This document shows, one piece after another, positions 18,682 to 26,030 of a stretch of DNA of 47,083 nucleotides (position 1 is its first letter; each line of letters opens with the position of its first letter). The translations under genes were made by a program, and so were the position numbers. Where the stretch lies: contig JALSLV010000086.1 of assembly GCA_026988115.1 (NCBI GenBank), forward strand, positions 1-47,083, read 5' to 3'. Source of the DNA: Lysobacterales bacterium (lineage in GTDB: Bacteria > Pseudomonadota > Gammaproteobacteria > Xanthomonadales > Marinicellaceae). The notes beneath the pieces are model-generated. The model was not told the DNA's origin, ran no database searches, and saw only the letters and a program-made list of their open reading frames with translations.

Positions 18682-19941
18682 ATGAATGAACAAACTATAC
18701 CATTAATCCAATCCGATGCTGTACTTTTTGGCGTACTTGCGGCTATTTTAGGCTTGGTTTTTTACACAGGGCAACTAAAAACAAAATTTTGGACAAAGTT
18801 TTATGGCATCGTTCCTGCATTATTGTTGTGTTATTTTTTACCTTCCTTACTCAATACCTTTGGCTTGATAGAAGATGCCGATGCCAAAAGTTTATATTAC
18901 GTATCTTCACGTTATTTATTGCCTGCATCTTTGGTTTTGCTCACCCTTAGTGTGGATTTGAAAGGTATATTTAGACTTGGACCAAAAGCCGTTATCATGT
19001 TTTTAACAGGGACTGCCGGCATTATGATTGGTGGGCCTATTGCCTTTATGGTAGTACGCGCGGTCTTTCCTGAAAGCTTTGCAGGGACTGCCGCCGATGA
19101 TATTTGGCGAGGCATGACGACATTAGCGGGATCTTGGATTGGTGGGGGAGCAAACCAAGCAGCCATGAAAGAAATTTACCACGTATCGGATGCGGCATTT
19201 TCAAAAATGATAGCCGTAGATGTGATTTGGGCAAATATCTGGATGGGAACCTTATTGTTTATGAGTAAACGTGCTAAAAGCATTGATGCCAAAACAGGAG
19301 CCGATGTTTCTGCCATTGAGCGTATAAAACTTAAAATGGAAACCTTTCAAACCGAAAATGCCCGTAAATTCAACCTCAATGATTTGATGCTAATCGTTGC
19401 CGTTGCTTTTTCAGCAACAGCCGTTGGGCACGCATTTGCCAATTGGATATCACCGCTTATCAAAGAAAGTTACCCAATTTTACATGAGTATTATTCATTG
19501 GGAAGCCCATTTTTCTGGTTAATCGTTATTTCAACAATGATAGGTGTGGTTTTGTCATTCACTAAAGCCCGAAATTTGGAAGGAGGAGGCGCATCGGCTG
19601 TTGGCTCAGTTTTCATTTACATCCTGGTTGCAACCATCGGTTTAAAAATGGACATCATGAAAATATTCGATGACCCTGTGGTTTTTCTTATTGGTGGTAT
19701 TTGGATATCTATTCACGCCATTTTATTGTTAGTGGTGGGTAAACTCATCAAAGCTCCCTTGTTTTTCCTCGCTGTTGGCTCCCAAGCCAATGTCGGCGGA
19801 GCTGCATCTGCTCCCGTTGTTGCCAGTGCCTTCCACCCATCACTAGCCCCTGTTGGTGTGCTTTTAGCCGTGTTTGGTTATGCAATCGGAACCTACGGTG
19901 CGTGGTTTACCGGCGTGTTACTGCAAATGATCGCCCATTAA
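18682..19941 (+). CDS. DUF819 family membrane protein (YjcL-like)
   Basis: The 419-residue protein has about ten or eleven hydrophobic segments and the conserved family stretches GSWIGGGANQAAMKE and GSQANVGGAASAPVVASAF, repeated-half features reminiscent of inverted-topology transporters. Substrate is unknown; the family has been compared with carboxylate/anion transporters. It is a single gene divergent from the carbonic anhydrase. Its last nine codons (GVLLQMIAH plus stop) and the following palindromic element are duplicated 1.6 kb downstream with only synonymous differences. Confidence 0.88.
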   Translation: MNEQTIPLIQSDAVLFGVLAAILGLVFYTGQLKTKFWTKFYGIVPALLLCYFLPSLLNTFGLIEDADAKSLYYVSSRYLLPASLVLLTLSVDLKGIFRLGPKAVIMFLTGTAGIMIGGPIAFMVVRAVFPESFAGTAADDIWRGMTTLAGSWIGGGANQAAMKEIYHVSDAAFSKMIAVDVIWANIWMGTLLFMSKRAKSIDAKTGADVSAIERIKLKMETFQTENARKFNLNDLMLIVAVAFSATAVGHAFANWISPLIKESYPILHEYYSLGSPFFWLIVISTMIGVVLSFTKARNLEGGGASAVGSVFIYILVATIGLKMDIMKIFDDPVVFLIGGIWISIHAILLLVVGKLIKAPLFFLAVGSQANVGGAASAPVVASAFHPSLAPVGVLLAVFGYAIGTYGAWFTGVLLQMIAH

Positions 19942-20049
19942 AAATTTAAGAAAAATCATGCTTCAAATCTTGCCGTCTTTTTATCGAGAAATAGCGAGCT
20001 ATTCCATCTCAAAAAAGACAGCAACCTTTTTTGCCTGATTTTCCTTAAA
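19912..20049 (+). repeat. 138-bp direct repeat, copy A (DUF819 tail plus palindromic element)
   Basis: This copy starts at the codons for GVLLQMIAH of the DUF819 gene and runs to the end of the downstream palindromic element at 20049. Copy B at 21547-21684 is nearly identical in the non-coding part and differs in the coding part only at wobble positions (GGC/GGT, GTG/GTT, ATC/ATT). The two copies flank the segment carrying the small exported protein and the methyltransferase. Confidence 0.9.
19945..20049. repeat. 105-bp palindromic intergenic element, copy 1
   Basis: The ends are inverted repeats: TTTAAGAAAAATCA at the left and the complement of a TGATTTTCCTTAAA right end. The interior folds further through GTCTTTTT / AAAAAAGAC and a central AATAGC-GA-GCTATT. 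The element could form one long imperfect hairpin just after the DUF819 stop and may act as a terminator or mRNA stabiliser. A second copy lies at 21581-21684. Confidence 0.8.
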
Positions 20050-20087
20050 TATTAATGGTGTTTGAATAACTAATTAGACTAGATAAA

Positions 20088-20480
20088 ATGAAAAAAAATA
20101 TAATAATTTTTATTTTTCTCATTTTTAAGTTAAATGCTGAAGAATCTAACATAAAGGAGTCTATAAATATGATGAATTTAAGAACATTTAAATTTGTTGC
20201 AGGCAGACTTGCTAATGAGCAAGATATCAATAATGGAGCAGCTGTGTTCTTACAACAGGTTGAAGGCAGAAGAATTGGAGAGCCATCTGATATACTTGTT
20301 CCTCAATATGCTTATTTAACGAATGAAGATGGATCAAAAGAATTAGGAATTATTATTCAAGCTGAAAAAGCACCAAATAAAGATGATATTATTGGATTTT
20401 ATTCATTAGCGAAAGATGATTTTTCTGTAGCATTGTTGAATGAGTTTCAATTACTTGGGAAAAACAAACCAAGGCATTGA
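20088..20480 (+). CDS. small exported hypothetical protein
   Basis: The 130-residue protein has a clear signal peptide (MKKNIIIFIFLIFKLNA, cleavage predicted before EES). The mature part (about 113 residues) contains FKFVAGRLANEQDINNGAAVF and VPQYAYLTNEDGSKELGIIIQ, without cysteines or a recognisable catalytic motif. I do not recognise the family. The gene is very AT-rich, lies between two intergenic repeat elements, and is inside the segment bounded by the direct 138-bp repeats, consistent with an accessory insertion. There is no obvious strong ribosome binding site. Confidence 0.6.
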   Translation: MKKNIIIFIFLIFKLNAEESNIKESINMMNLRTFKFVAGRLANEQDINNGAAVFLQQVEGRRIGEPSDILVPQYAYLTNEDGSKELGIIIQAEKAPNKDDIIGFYSLAKDDFSVALLNEFQLLGKNKPRH

Positions 20481-20485
20481 AGTCA

Positions 20486-20571
20486 TGTAAGGTGGGTTTA
20501 CCCACCAACTTTAAAAGCACATAGAATAACGAGGCGGTTTAGACACTGCTGGTGGGCAAGCTCACCATACA
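20486..20571. repeat. MITE-like 85-bp element, copy 1
   Basis: The ends are inverted: TGTAAGGTGGGTTTACCCAC at the left and the complement of a GGTGGGCAAGCTCACCATACA right end. Each end is itself a hairpin (GGTGGG...CCCACC). The centre (TTAAAAGCACAT.GA.AA..) is shared with copies at 21434 and 21914. This copy is the most diverged of the three. It follows the stop of the small exported protein by five bases. Confidence 0.85.
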
Positions 20572-20613
20572 AATTAAAATAAAACCAACTAACTTAAAAA
20601 AGGAAAATAACCC

Positions 20614-21414
20614 ATGTATTTTTGTGATGATAGAAACAACCGTATGATATTTGATCAAGTCAGTGAAAGCTATCTTGAAGCACGACCCGAATACCCTCAA
20701 GAGTTGTATGAAGATATGTCAAAAAAATTATTTGGTGACGACTCATACGGTCGGCTTGATAATGTAATGGAGGTTGGTAGTGGTTCGGGACAGGCGACTT
20801 GCAAACTCAGTACATTTTCTCAATCACTGGATTGTATAGAGCCAGGAGAAAATTTTGTCAAAATACTCAACACAACATTTAAAGAAAACGATGCGATCAA
20901 AACACATTTATGCACATTTGAAGAGTTTAAATCAGATAAGACGTTTGACCTGATATTTTCCGGCTGTGCCCTGCATTGGATTCCCAAAACAATCGTGTTA
21001 ACAAAATCAAATGCGCTTCTTAAAAGTGGTGGATGGTTGGCGGGTGTTTGGAATATGCCAAAATTTGAGGCGCCTATTTATGGCATTATCGAAAAAGTCG
21101 TCTTGCCTTTATACCCTGATTTTGATATCCCTAGAGGCACTAAAGAGCAAATTGAATATTTTAATGAAGGTTATGACGCACTGATAAGCCAAGACTGGGT
21201 TAAAGATAGCTACAAGAAAATTTATTATGATAAAAGAAGCCTTACTAATGAAATGGTGTTAAAACTAATCTGGAGTTATATGGCTTTGGATGAGCTAGGT
21301 GCAGGAAATGTTGAATCAGTCTATCAACAACTGGCTGAAGAAATTAAATTGCTAGGTCTTGAAACGCACACTGTAGAAAACTGCTATCCTTTTGCCATGG
21401 CACAAAAAAGATAA
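20614..21414 (+). CDS. class I SAM-dependent methyltransferase
   Basis: The 266-residue protein has a Rossmann methyltransferase core. Motif I is VMEVGSGSGQAT (near residues 50-61), with an acidic residue ending the second strand (CIEPG), then FDLIFSGCALHWI as the motif IV/post-II region. It resembles the large UbiE/Trans-aconitate-methyltransferase-like group, in which the substrate cannot be read from sequence. The ATG at 20614 is preceded by AAAGGAAAA, a good ribosome binding site. It sits alone between MITE-like copies 1 and 2, within the segment bounded by the 138-bp direct repeats, so it is probably acquired cargo. Confidence 0.82.
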   Translation: MYFCDDRNNRMIFDQVSESYLEARPEYPQELYEDMSKKLFGDDSYGRLDNVMEVGSGSGQATCKLSTFSQSLDCIEPGENFVKILNTTFKENDAIKTHLCTFEEFKSDKTFDLIFSGCALHWIPKTIVLTKSNALLKSGGWLAGVWNMPKFEAPIYGIIEKVVLPLYPDFDIPRGTKEQIEYFNEGYDALISQDWVKDSYKKIYYDKRSLTNEMVLKLIWSYMALDELGAGNVESVYQQLAEEIKLLGLETHTVENCYPFAMAQKR

Positions 21415-21433
21415 CTCTGTAAAAAGAGAATCA

Positions 21434-21518
21434 TGTAAGGTGGGCTTGCCCACCATGTTAAAAGCACATTGATAATTCAGGTGGCTTAAATGTTGCTGGT
21501 GGGCAAGCCCGCCTTACA
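21434..21518. repeat. MITE-like 85-bp element, copy 2
   Basis: Terminal inverted repeats of about 22 bases are nearly perfect here: TGTAAGGTGGGCTTGCCCAC at the left, and the right end GGTGGGCAAGCCCGCCTTACA reads the same on the other strand with one mismatch. It is nearly identical to copy 3 at 21914. No transposase is encoded inside, and I see no convincing target duplication. Confidence 0.9.
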
Positions 21519-21546
21519 AATTAGCTTTTTTCTTTCGAGCAATAGT

Positions 21547-21684
21547 GGTGTTTTACTGCAAATGATTGCCCATTAAATAATTTAAGAAAAATCATGCTTC
21601 AAATCTTGCCGTCTTTTTATCGAGAAATAGCGAGCTATTCCATCTCAAAAAAGACGACAACCTTTTTTCCTGATTTCCCTTAAA
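21547..21684 (+). repeat. 138-bp direct repeat, copy B, with an orphan DUF819 gene tail
   Basis: The copy encodes GVLLQMIAH plus stop (21547-21576) without the rest of the gene, then the palindromic element at 21581-21684. Against copy A the coding bases differ only at third codon positions. This looks like the end of a diverged DUF819 allele left by recombination or insertion, rather than a fresh tandem copy. Confidence 0.85.
21581..21684. repeat. palindromic intergenic element, copy 2
   Basis: This is the same 104-105 base structure as at 19945, with TTTAAG...CTTAAA ends, GTCTTTTT / AAAAAAGAC arms and a central AATAGC-GA-GCTATT. Only a handful of differences from copy 1 are visible, mainly near the right arm. 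Confidence 0.8.
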
Positions 21685-21743
21685 GGATATATGCACTTGC
21701 CGTAGGGTGGGCTCTGCCCACCGAAACTGCCAAAAAGGTTGAC

Positions 21744-21800
21744 TAAAGCCAACCACCCGAATGAGTATTAAATGAAACTTATATCGGGTAGTTGGCTTTA
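21744..21800. repeat. 57-bp inverted repeat
   Basis: The 17-base arms TAAAGCCAACCACCCGA (21744-21760) and TCGGGTAGTTGGCTTTA (21784-21800) are complementary apart from one mismatch, with a 23-base loop. It follows a related GGTGGGC hairpin and is probably another REP- or MITE-like unit. Confidence 0.75.
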
Positions 21801-21913
21801 TAGGCTGTGAAAGTATTATGGGGTGAAAGAAAAAAACACATGGAATGTTTTTTCATGCAAGCCGCGAAGCGGTAAGTATCAGGACGATACGCATAAAAAT
21901 GAGTAGAAAATCA

Positions 21914-21998
21914 TGTAAGGTGGGTTTATCCACCATGTTAAAAGCATATTGATAATTCAGGTGGCTTAAACGCTGTTGGTGGGCAAGCCCACCTGACA
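21914..21998. repeat. MITE-like 85-bp element, copy 3
   Basis: This copy matches copy 2 over almost all its length, including the interior ATGTTAAAAGCA.ATTGATAAT. The left end is TGTAAGGTGGGTTTATCCAC and the right end GGTGGGCAAGCCCACCTGACA. It lies 43 bases downstream of the stop of the minus-strand J-like/RDD gene and may serve as its 3' hairpin. Confidence 0.88.
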
Positions 21999-22040
21999 AC
22001 TTTAATTAATCAATAACATCGCATGAATTCCTTATACTCT

Positions 22041-23147
22041 TTATAATTCGCTATTTATTAGAACATAAGAGTTTGTAACTAAATCATGAATGAGTTGTTT
22101 AAACAATACAAATGTCACTGCATTGGCAAAAGCAAATAATGATATGAAGTTTATAAATACTTTTTCACTAGGCATAATATCAAGAAAAAATAAGTAAAAA
22201 GGCATGAGAGTAACTAATTGAAAAGTAACGTGTCTTCCAAATACACAGTCTGTATCACAAATATTTCCAAACTTATCTAACACAATTAAGCCAATATACT
22301 TTTTTCCTATACTTAGGTGGTTGCCCAGAATTATTTCAGATAGCAAATAATACAAAATAAAACCTATAATCACTACAGGAGTTATGTTTTGGTAACTTGG
22401 AAATAATATTTCTGAAAACAAAAAACCAATAATGGCAAAAATGAAAACATCAACAAAAAAAGCAAGCCCTCTAAAAAATAAAGAAAATATTGATTTGAGC
22501 AAAGTGGGCTCTTTAAACGTGTGAAAAATATCAATAGTTACAGCAAAATAGTGTTCAGGAAATTGGTGTTGGTATTCGTTCCATTGTGCACTCCAATCAA
22601 ACACAGAATTTAAATAACGCATAATTCCAGCTTTGATTAAATAGGTATTATTTTGTTTTTGTTGAAAAATATTATATTCGGCAACTTTTTTAAAAACTTC
22701 TCGTGCTATTTGCGGTTTGAGGGTTAAATCATCAATTTTGTAATAGTCTTCAATAAATTTCCAGTTCTCAAGTTTAGACTTCACTGCTAAAGGGGCAAAT
22801 GCCATTTGATGCAGTTGTTGAAATAGGTTTTCTATTAATTGCTCTTGTTGTTTTTGCTCGGCTAGTGCCTCTTCATCCACTTGGGCTGGCTGCAATGAAA
22901 ATGATTCGTCTGATTTCTGTGTTTCTGGTCTTGTAACTTGATGTGGTTCTGCTGATTCTCTATCCTCATCATTTTCTTGCACACTCCACTGGAGCATAGA
23001 CAACGCCATTTTATACGCCTCTTGAATCTCCTGAAACTTTTCTGGATTTCCATCGGGTTTATACTGTTTGATTAAAACCGCATAGGCTTTTTTGATGGCT
23101 TTTTTGTTATCGGTTGGTTCTATGTTGAGGGTTTCAAATGGATTCAT
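22041..23147 (-). CDS. J-like domain / RDD membrane protein 1
   Basis: The 368-residue protein has an N-terminal J-like domain (about 1-50) whose loop reads YKPDGNP: Lys30-Pro31-Asp32 replaces the usual HPD, and FQEIQEAYK follows. A Gln/Glu-rich linker (about 60-110) leads to a helical middle region shared with its paralogue. The C-terminal half (about 225-368) is an RDD-type membrane domain with three or four hydrophobic segments (RGLAFFVDVFIFAIIGFLF; LSIGKKYIGLIVLD). It would sit in the inner membrane with the J-like domain in the cytoplasm, next to the Hsp70 encoded upstream. E. coli hscC is likewise flanked by J-like genes (djlB, djlC). Its start directly abuts the stop of the paralogue. 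Confidence 0.82.
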   Translation of the reverse strand: MNPFETLNIEPTDNKKAIKKAYAVLIKQYKPDGNPEKFQEIQEAYKMALSMLQWSVQENDEDRESAEPHQVTRPETQKSDESFSLQPAQVDEEALAEQKQQEQLIENLFQQLHQMAFAPLAVKSKLENWKFIEDYYKIDDLTLKPQIAREVFKKVAEYNIFQQKQNNTYLIKAGIMRYLNSVFDWSAQWNEYQHQFPEHYFAVTIDIFHTFKEPTLLKSIFSLFFRGLAFFVDVFIFAIIGFLFSEILFPSYQNITPVVIIGFILYYLLSEIILGNHLSIGKKYIGLIVLDKFGNICDTDCVFGRHVTFQLVTLMPFYLFFLDIMPSEKVFINFISLFAFANAVTFVLFKQLIHDLVTNSYVLINSEL

Positions 23148-24259
23148 TAGTTAGTGAAAATTGCTTTTTCTTCGGGTTCTTTGTGCATAACGTAGATACC
23201 ACTAATAATCTCATGTAAAAAACGCTTTTTTGTTATTAATGTGATGATGTTGACAAAAATCAGTGCCCAAAAAAACGATGACCAATATTTATAATCAATG
23301 TATTCATTAAATAAGAATATTTTATCATTTAAAAACCTGTCGAATATCCATGCATACATTGGAAAAAGTGTAAAATTAATCACCAAATGTTTGATAATTA
23401 TTTGTATTCTGGAAACTAATTCTCCATGTTTATTGACTAGAAAGGCATTGTTTGCAAGTTTGCCAATACTGTTTAAAAATAAAAATTCAAAGATGAAACG
23501 GTGGATTGAAAAAGTTAAAAATGCAAGCTTAATAAATTCAAATGCCAATGTGCCATATTCATGAAAAAAATTCCCAATTAAAGCAATAAGTAAACTTGGA
23601 TACATGTCTGAAACAAAGCATTTTAAGCGACCTTCGTAACCTATTAAACCAATCTTATAGGCTGGTTCTTCATTATCAAGTTGAGAGAACATCATATTTA
23701 ATACATCTTCTGGAAATAATTTTTGATAATCCTTCCAGTACAACTGCCAATCAAAAACTCCATTCAAATATTTTATAATTGTCATTGGAATTTTCAGTGA
23801 CTGTTTAATGTTTAAATGTTCAATATTGGTATAAGCGACAAGCTCAAATACTTTTTGAGCCGTTTGTGCCTTTAAATCTAGGTCATTAATTTTTTTGAAT
23901 GTTTCTATAAAACGCCACGGCTGCAAATTGTAAGGTTCTTTTAATTCATCATTCACTAGTGAATGCATCTCTAATAATATTTTTTCAACAATTTCACTTT
24001 CATCTTTAGAGGCTTGAGCAAGTGCCGTTTTTTTGGATAAGTTAGTGGATATTGAGTCTTCTTTAAAAGCAGTATTTTGTTCTTGTGTTAAAGAGGTTAT
24101 TGCTTGTTTATAAGCCTCTTGAATTTCCTGAAACTCCTCAGGGTGTTCATCGGGTTTATACTCTTTGATTAAAACCGCATAGGCTTTTTTGATGGCTTTT
24201 TTGTCATCAGTTTCATCAATTTCCAGTGTGCTCCATGGATATTCGCGCTTTTGGTTCAT
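23147..24259 (-). CDS. J-like domain / RDD-related membrane protein 2
   Basis: The 370-residue paralogue of the next gene has the same J-like N-terminus with Lys35-Pro36-Asp37 (EYKPDEHPEEFQEIQEAYK). Its middle region is alignable (WRFIETFKKINDLDLKAQTAQKVFE versus the neighbour's WKFIEDYYKIDDLTLKPQIA). The C-terminal half is hydrophobic with several membrane segments but is a poor RDD domain: the R and G-K signatures of the neighbour are mostly lost. It overlaps the Hsp70 C-terminal ORF by one base and the following J-like gene by one base, so the four ORFs form one operon. A tandem duplication followed by divergence is the simplest origin. Confidence 0.8.
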   Translation of the reverse strand: MNQKREYPWSTLEIDETDDKKAIKKAYAVLIKEYKPDEHPEEFQEIQEAYKQAITSLTQEQNTAFKEDSISTNLSKKTALAQASKDESEIVEKILLEMHSLVNDELKEPYNLQPWRFIETFKKINDLDLKAQTAQKVFELVAYTNIEHLNIKQSLKIPMTIIKYLNGVFDWQLYWKDYQKLFPEDVLNMMFSQLDNEEPAYKIGLIGYEGRLKCFVSDMYPSLLIALIGNFFHEYGTLAFEFIKLAFLTFSIHRFIFEFLFLNSIGKLANNAFLVNKHGELVSRIQIIIKHLVINFTLFPMYAWIFDRFLNDKIFLFNEYIDYKYWSSFFWALIFVNIITLITKKRFLHEIISGIYVMHKEPEEKAIFTN

Positions 24260-24765
24260 TAATCAAACCATCCGTTGGTTTCAAAATCCGACAAAAAGTC
24301 GTTGAAATCTTTGGCGATTCGTTCGATTTCTTTGGGGTCTTGGCGTTCTAACACGGCTTCAAATTGGCTTAAGGCATTGGTGATGGTTGCGCGGTCTTGT
24401 TCTAATGAGTTTTCATAAATGCTTTCGGCTCGCATAATTAATTCCGTTATCTTTTCATCTTCACGCGGATGAACCTTGAGTTTGGCAAGTTTTTCTTTTG
24501 AGGCTTGGATTTCTTTATCTGATAATTCTCCCGGGGCATTATTAATGGTGATTTGTTTTTTCTCACCAGTACTGGGCACGTGTGCATCAACATCGAGCAA
24601 GCCATTGATGTCATAGCTAAAACGCAGTTCCACCCTTTCTTCTCCTGCTTTGGCTTTGGGCACTTTAACGCTAATTTCACCCAGTTTGATGTTGTTTTTG
24701 ACCAAACGTGATTCGCCTTGGTAGATTTCCATTTGCAAATGTTTTTGGTTGTTGTTTACCGTCAC
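24259..24765 (-). CDS. hscC: HscC-type Hsp70, detached substrate-binding domain
   Basis: These 168 residues are the C-terminal half of an Hsp70: VNNNQKHLQMEIYQGESR, LGEISVKVP and DINGLLDVDA are the classic beta-subdomain motifs, followed by the helical lid. It would start at a GTG (24765) that overlaps the stop of the ATPase half in a GTGA junction, without a visible ribosome binding site. Reading this frame upstream gives R-A-K-T-Y-V-T-V, the sequence expected in the linker to the domain, so this frame was once continuous with the ATPase domain. Either the gene is broken, or both halves are made separately by coupled re-initiation. Confidence 0.85.
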   Translation of the reverse strand: MTVNNNQKHLQMEIYQGESRLVKNNIKLGEISVKVPKAKAGEERVELRFSYDINGLLDVDAHVPSTGEKKQITINNAPGELSDKEIQASKEKLAKLKVHPREDEKITELIMRAESIYENSLEQDRATITNALSQFEAVLERQDPKEIERIAKDFNDFLSDFETNGWFD

Positions 24766-25946
24766 ATAGGTTTTGGCACGGTGGTGTTGCGTTCGATTAT
24801 TGGGTCAAACAATAAGCCTTGCGAATTGTATAGGTCATTATCATTGACCACGCCAGTACCTAAAGTGTAGGGTGCAACATCGGTTAAGACAATATCGCCC
24901 AAGTCTTTATCTTTGGCTTTGAGCCCTGCTTGGATGGCAGCACCAACGGCGATGGTTAAATCAGGGTCTATATCGGTGCGTGGTATTTTTTTGAACATGC
25001 GCGTGACCATGGTTTTGATAAAACCCATGCGTGAGGCGCCACCGACTAAGATTATTTCATCAATTTCGACTGGCTCAAGTCCTGAATCACGCAAACAGCG
25101 TTCGATGGGTTTGGATATTTTTTGCAGCAGTTTTTCGCAGGCTTGCTTGTATTGCTCAAAGGTGATTTCGACTTTATCAGCTTTGACTGCTAAAAAGGGT
25201 TCAATAATTAAGGGGCGATTGCTGGATATATCGCGTTTGAGTTGTTCGATGGTGTAATAGAGTTTTTGTTTGGCTTTGGGGTTGAGCTGGGTGGTGCGAA
25301 TACGGGCTTTGGTCAGGTATAATTCGATGAGTACATTAGTAAAATCTTCACCACCCAAAAAATTGTCGCCACCTGAGGCTTTGACTTCTAGGACGCCATC
25401 AAAATATTCCATAATCGAAACATCAAATGTGCCACCGCCCAAATCGACAATCATAAAATCGGTGTATTCTGGCTTGTCTTGCAAACCATAGGCAATGGCA
25501 GCGGCTGTGGGTTCGTTAATCAATTTATCCACTGTTAATCCCGCAAGTTCGGCGGCTTGCTTGGTGGCACTGCGTTGAATATTGTTGAAATAAGCCGGCA
25601 CGGAAATTATCGCTTCGGTGATTTTTTCGTTCAAATGGTTTTCGGCATCTTCCAACAAGTGTTTAATAATCAATGAAGACAATTCGACAGGGGTGTACAA
25701 ATGTCCATGAATCTTATAAGTTTTATCGGTTCCCATGTAACGTTTGAAAGCTTTGATGGTTTCTTTGGGAAATAACGCGGCACGGGTTTTGGCACTTTGC
25801 CCAATATGAATCTTGCCGTCTTTTTCAAAACTGACAATTGATGGCGTCATAAATTCACCAAAACGATTGGGGATTAGTTGTGATTTTCCGTCTTTAAATA
25901 CGGCACAAACGCTGTTGGTTGTGCCAAGATCAATTCCAAGTATCAT
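24762..25946 (-). CDS. hscC: HscC-type Hsp70, ATPase domain, truncated by a frameshift
   Basis: The 394-residue protein is a complete Hsp70 nucleotide-binding domain with phosphate 1 motif GIDLGTTNS (4-12), INEPTAAAIAYG, phosphate 2 DLGGGTFD and adenosine motif VGGASRM. Its length plus the 168 residues of the next ORF gives about the size of E. coli HscC. The reading frame stops right after RNTTVPKPM, where an intact Hsp70 continues into the substrate domain. Compared with the family about four residues are missing at this point, and a 13-base deletion explains both the gap and the frameshift. The gene is first in the operon with the two J-like proteins. Confidence 0.9.
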   Translation of the reverse strand: MILGIDLGTTNSVCAVFKDGKSQLIPNRFGEFMTPSIVSFEKDGKIHIGQSAKTRAALFPKETIKAFKRYMGTDKTYKIHGHLYTPVELSSLIIKHLLEDAENHLNEKITEAIISVPAYFNNIQRSATKQAAELAGLTVDKLINEPTAAAIAYGLQDKPEYTDFMIVDLGGGTFDVSIMEYFDGVLEVKASGGDNFLGGEDFTNVLIELYLTKARIRTTQLNPKAKQKLYYTIEQLKRDISSNRPLIIEPFLAVKADKVEITFEQYKQACEKLLQKISKPIERCLRDSGLEPVEIDEIILVGGASRMGFIKTMVTRMFKKIPRTDIDPDLTIAVGAAIQAGLKAKDKDLGDIVLTDVAPYTLGTGVVNDNDLYNSQGLLFDPIIERNTTVPKPM

Positions 25947-26030
25947 ATTTATTAGTGTTGATAAATAATAATACTATACCTTAAAAATGATTTTTTTGGA
26001 AAGTTTAAATGAGGTGATTTGGGTAAAAAA

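Larger units (their letters stand above)
21415..22040. other. gene-free repeat cluster (626 bases)
   Basis: This stretch carries no convincing gene. It holds MITE-like copies 2 and 3, the direct repeat B with the palindromic element, a short hairpin GGTGGGCTCTGCCCACC (21706-21722), a 57-base inverted repeat (21744-21800), and two small hairpins (CCGCGAAGCGG and GTATC-GATAC around 21865-21892). It is a hotspot of non-autonomous repeats between the methyltransferase gene and the minus-strand Hsp70/J-protein operon. Confidence 0.8.

Noticed and set aside
18661-18693. A longer start for the carbonic anhydrase (MFIHFALSLLL...) suggesting a signal peptide.
   Set aside because: It overlaps the divergent DUF819 start, and the conserved protein begins at MSIRKF; the hydrophobic extension is most likely untranslated.
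20486-21998. Possible CRISPR array because of three similar repeats.
   Set aside because: The units are 85 bases with inverted ends, and spacing is irregular (hundreds of bases, with genes between). There are no short regular spacers and no cas genes.
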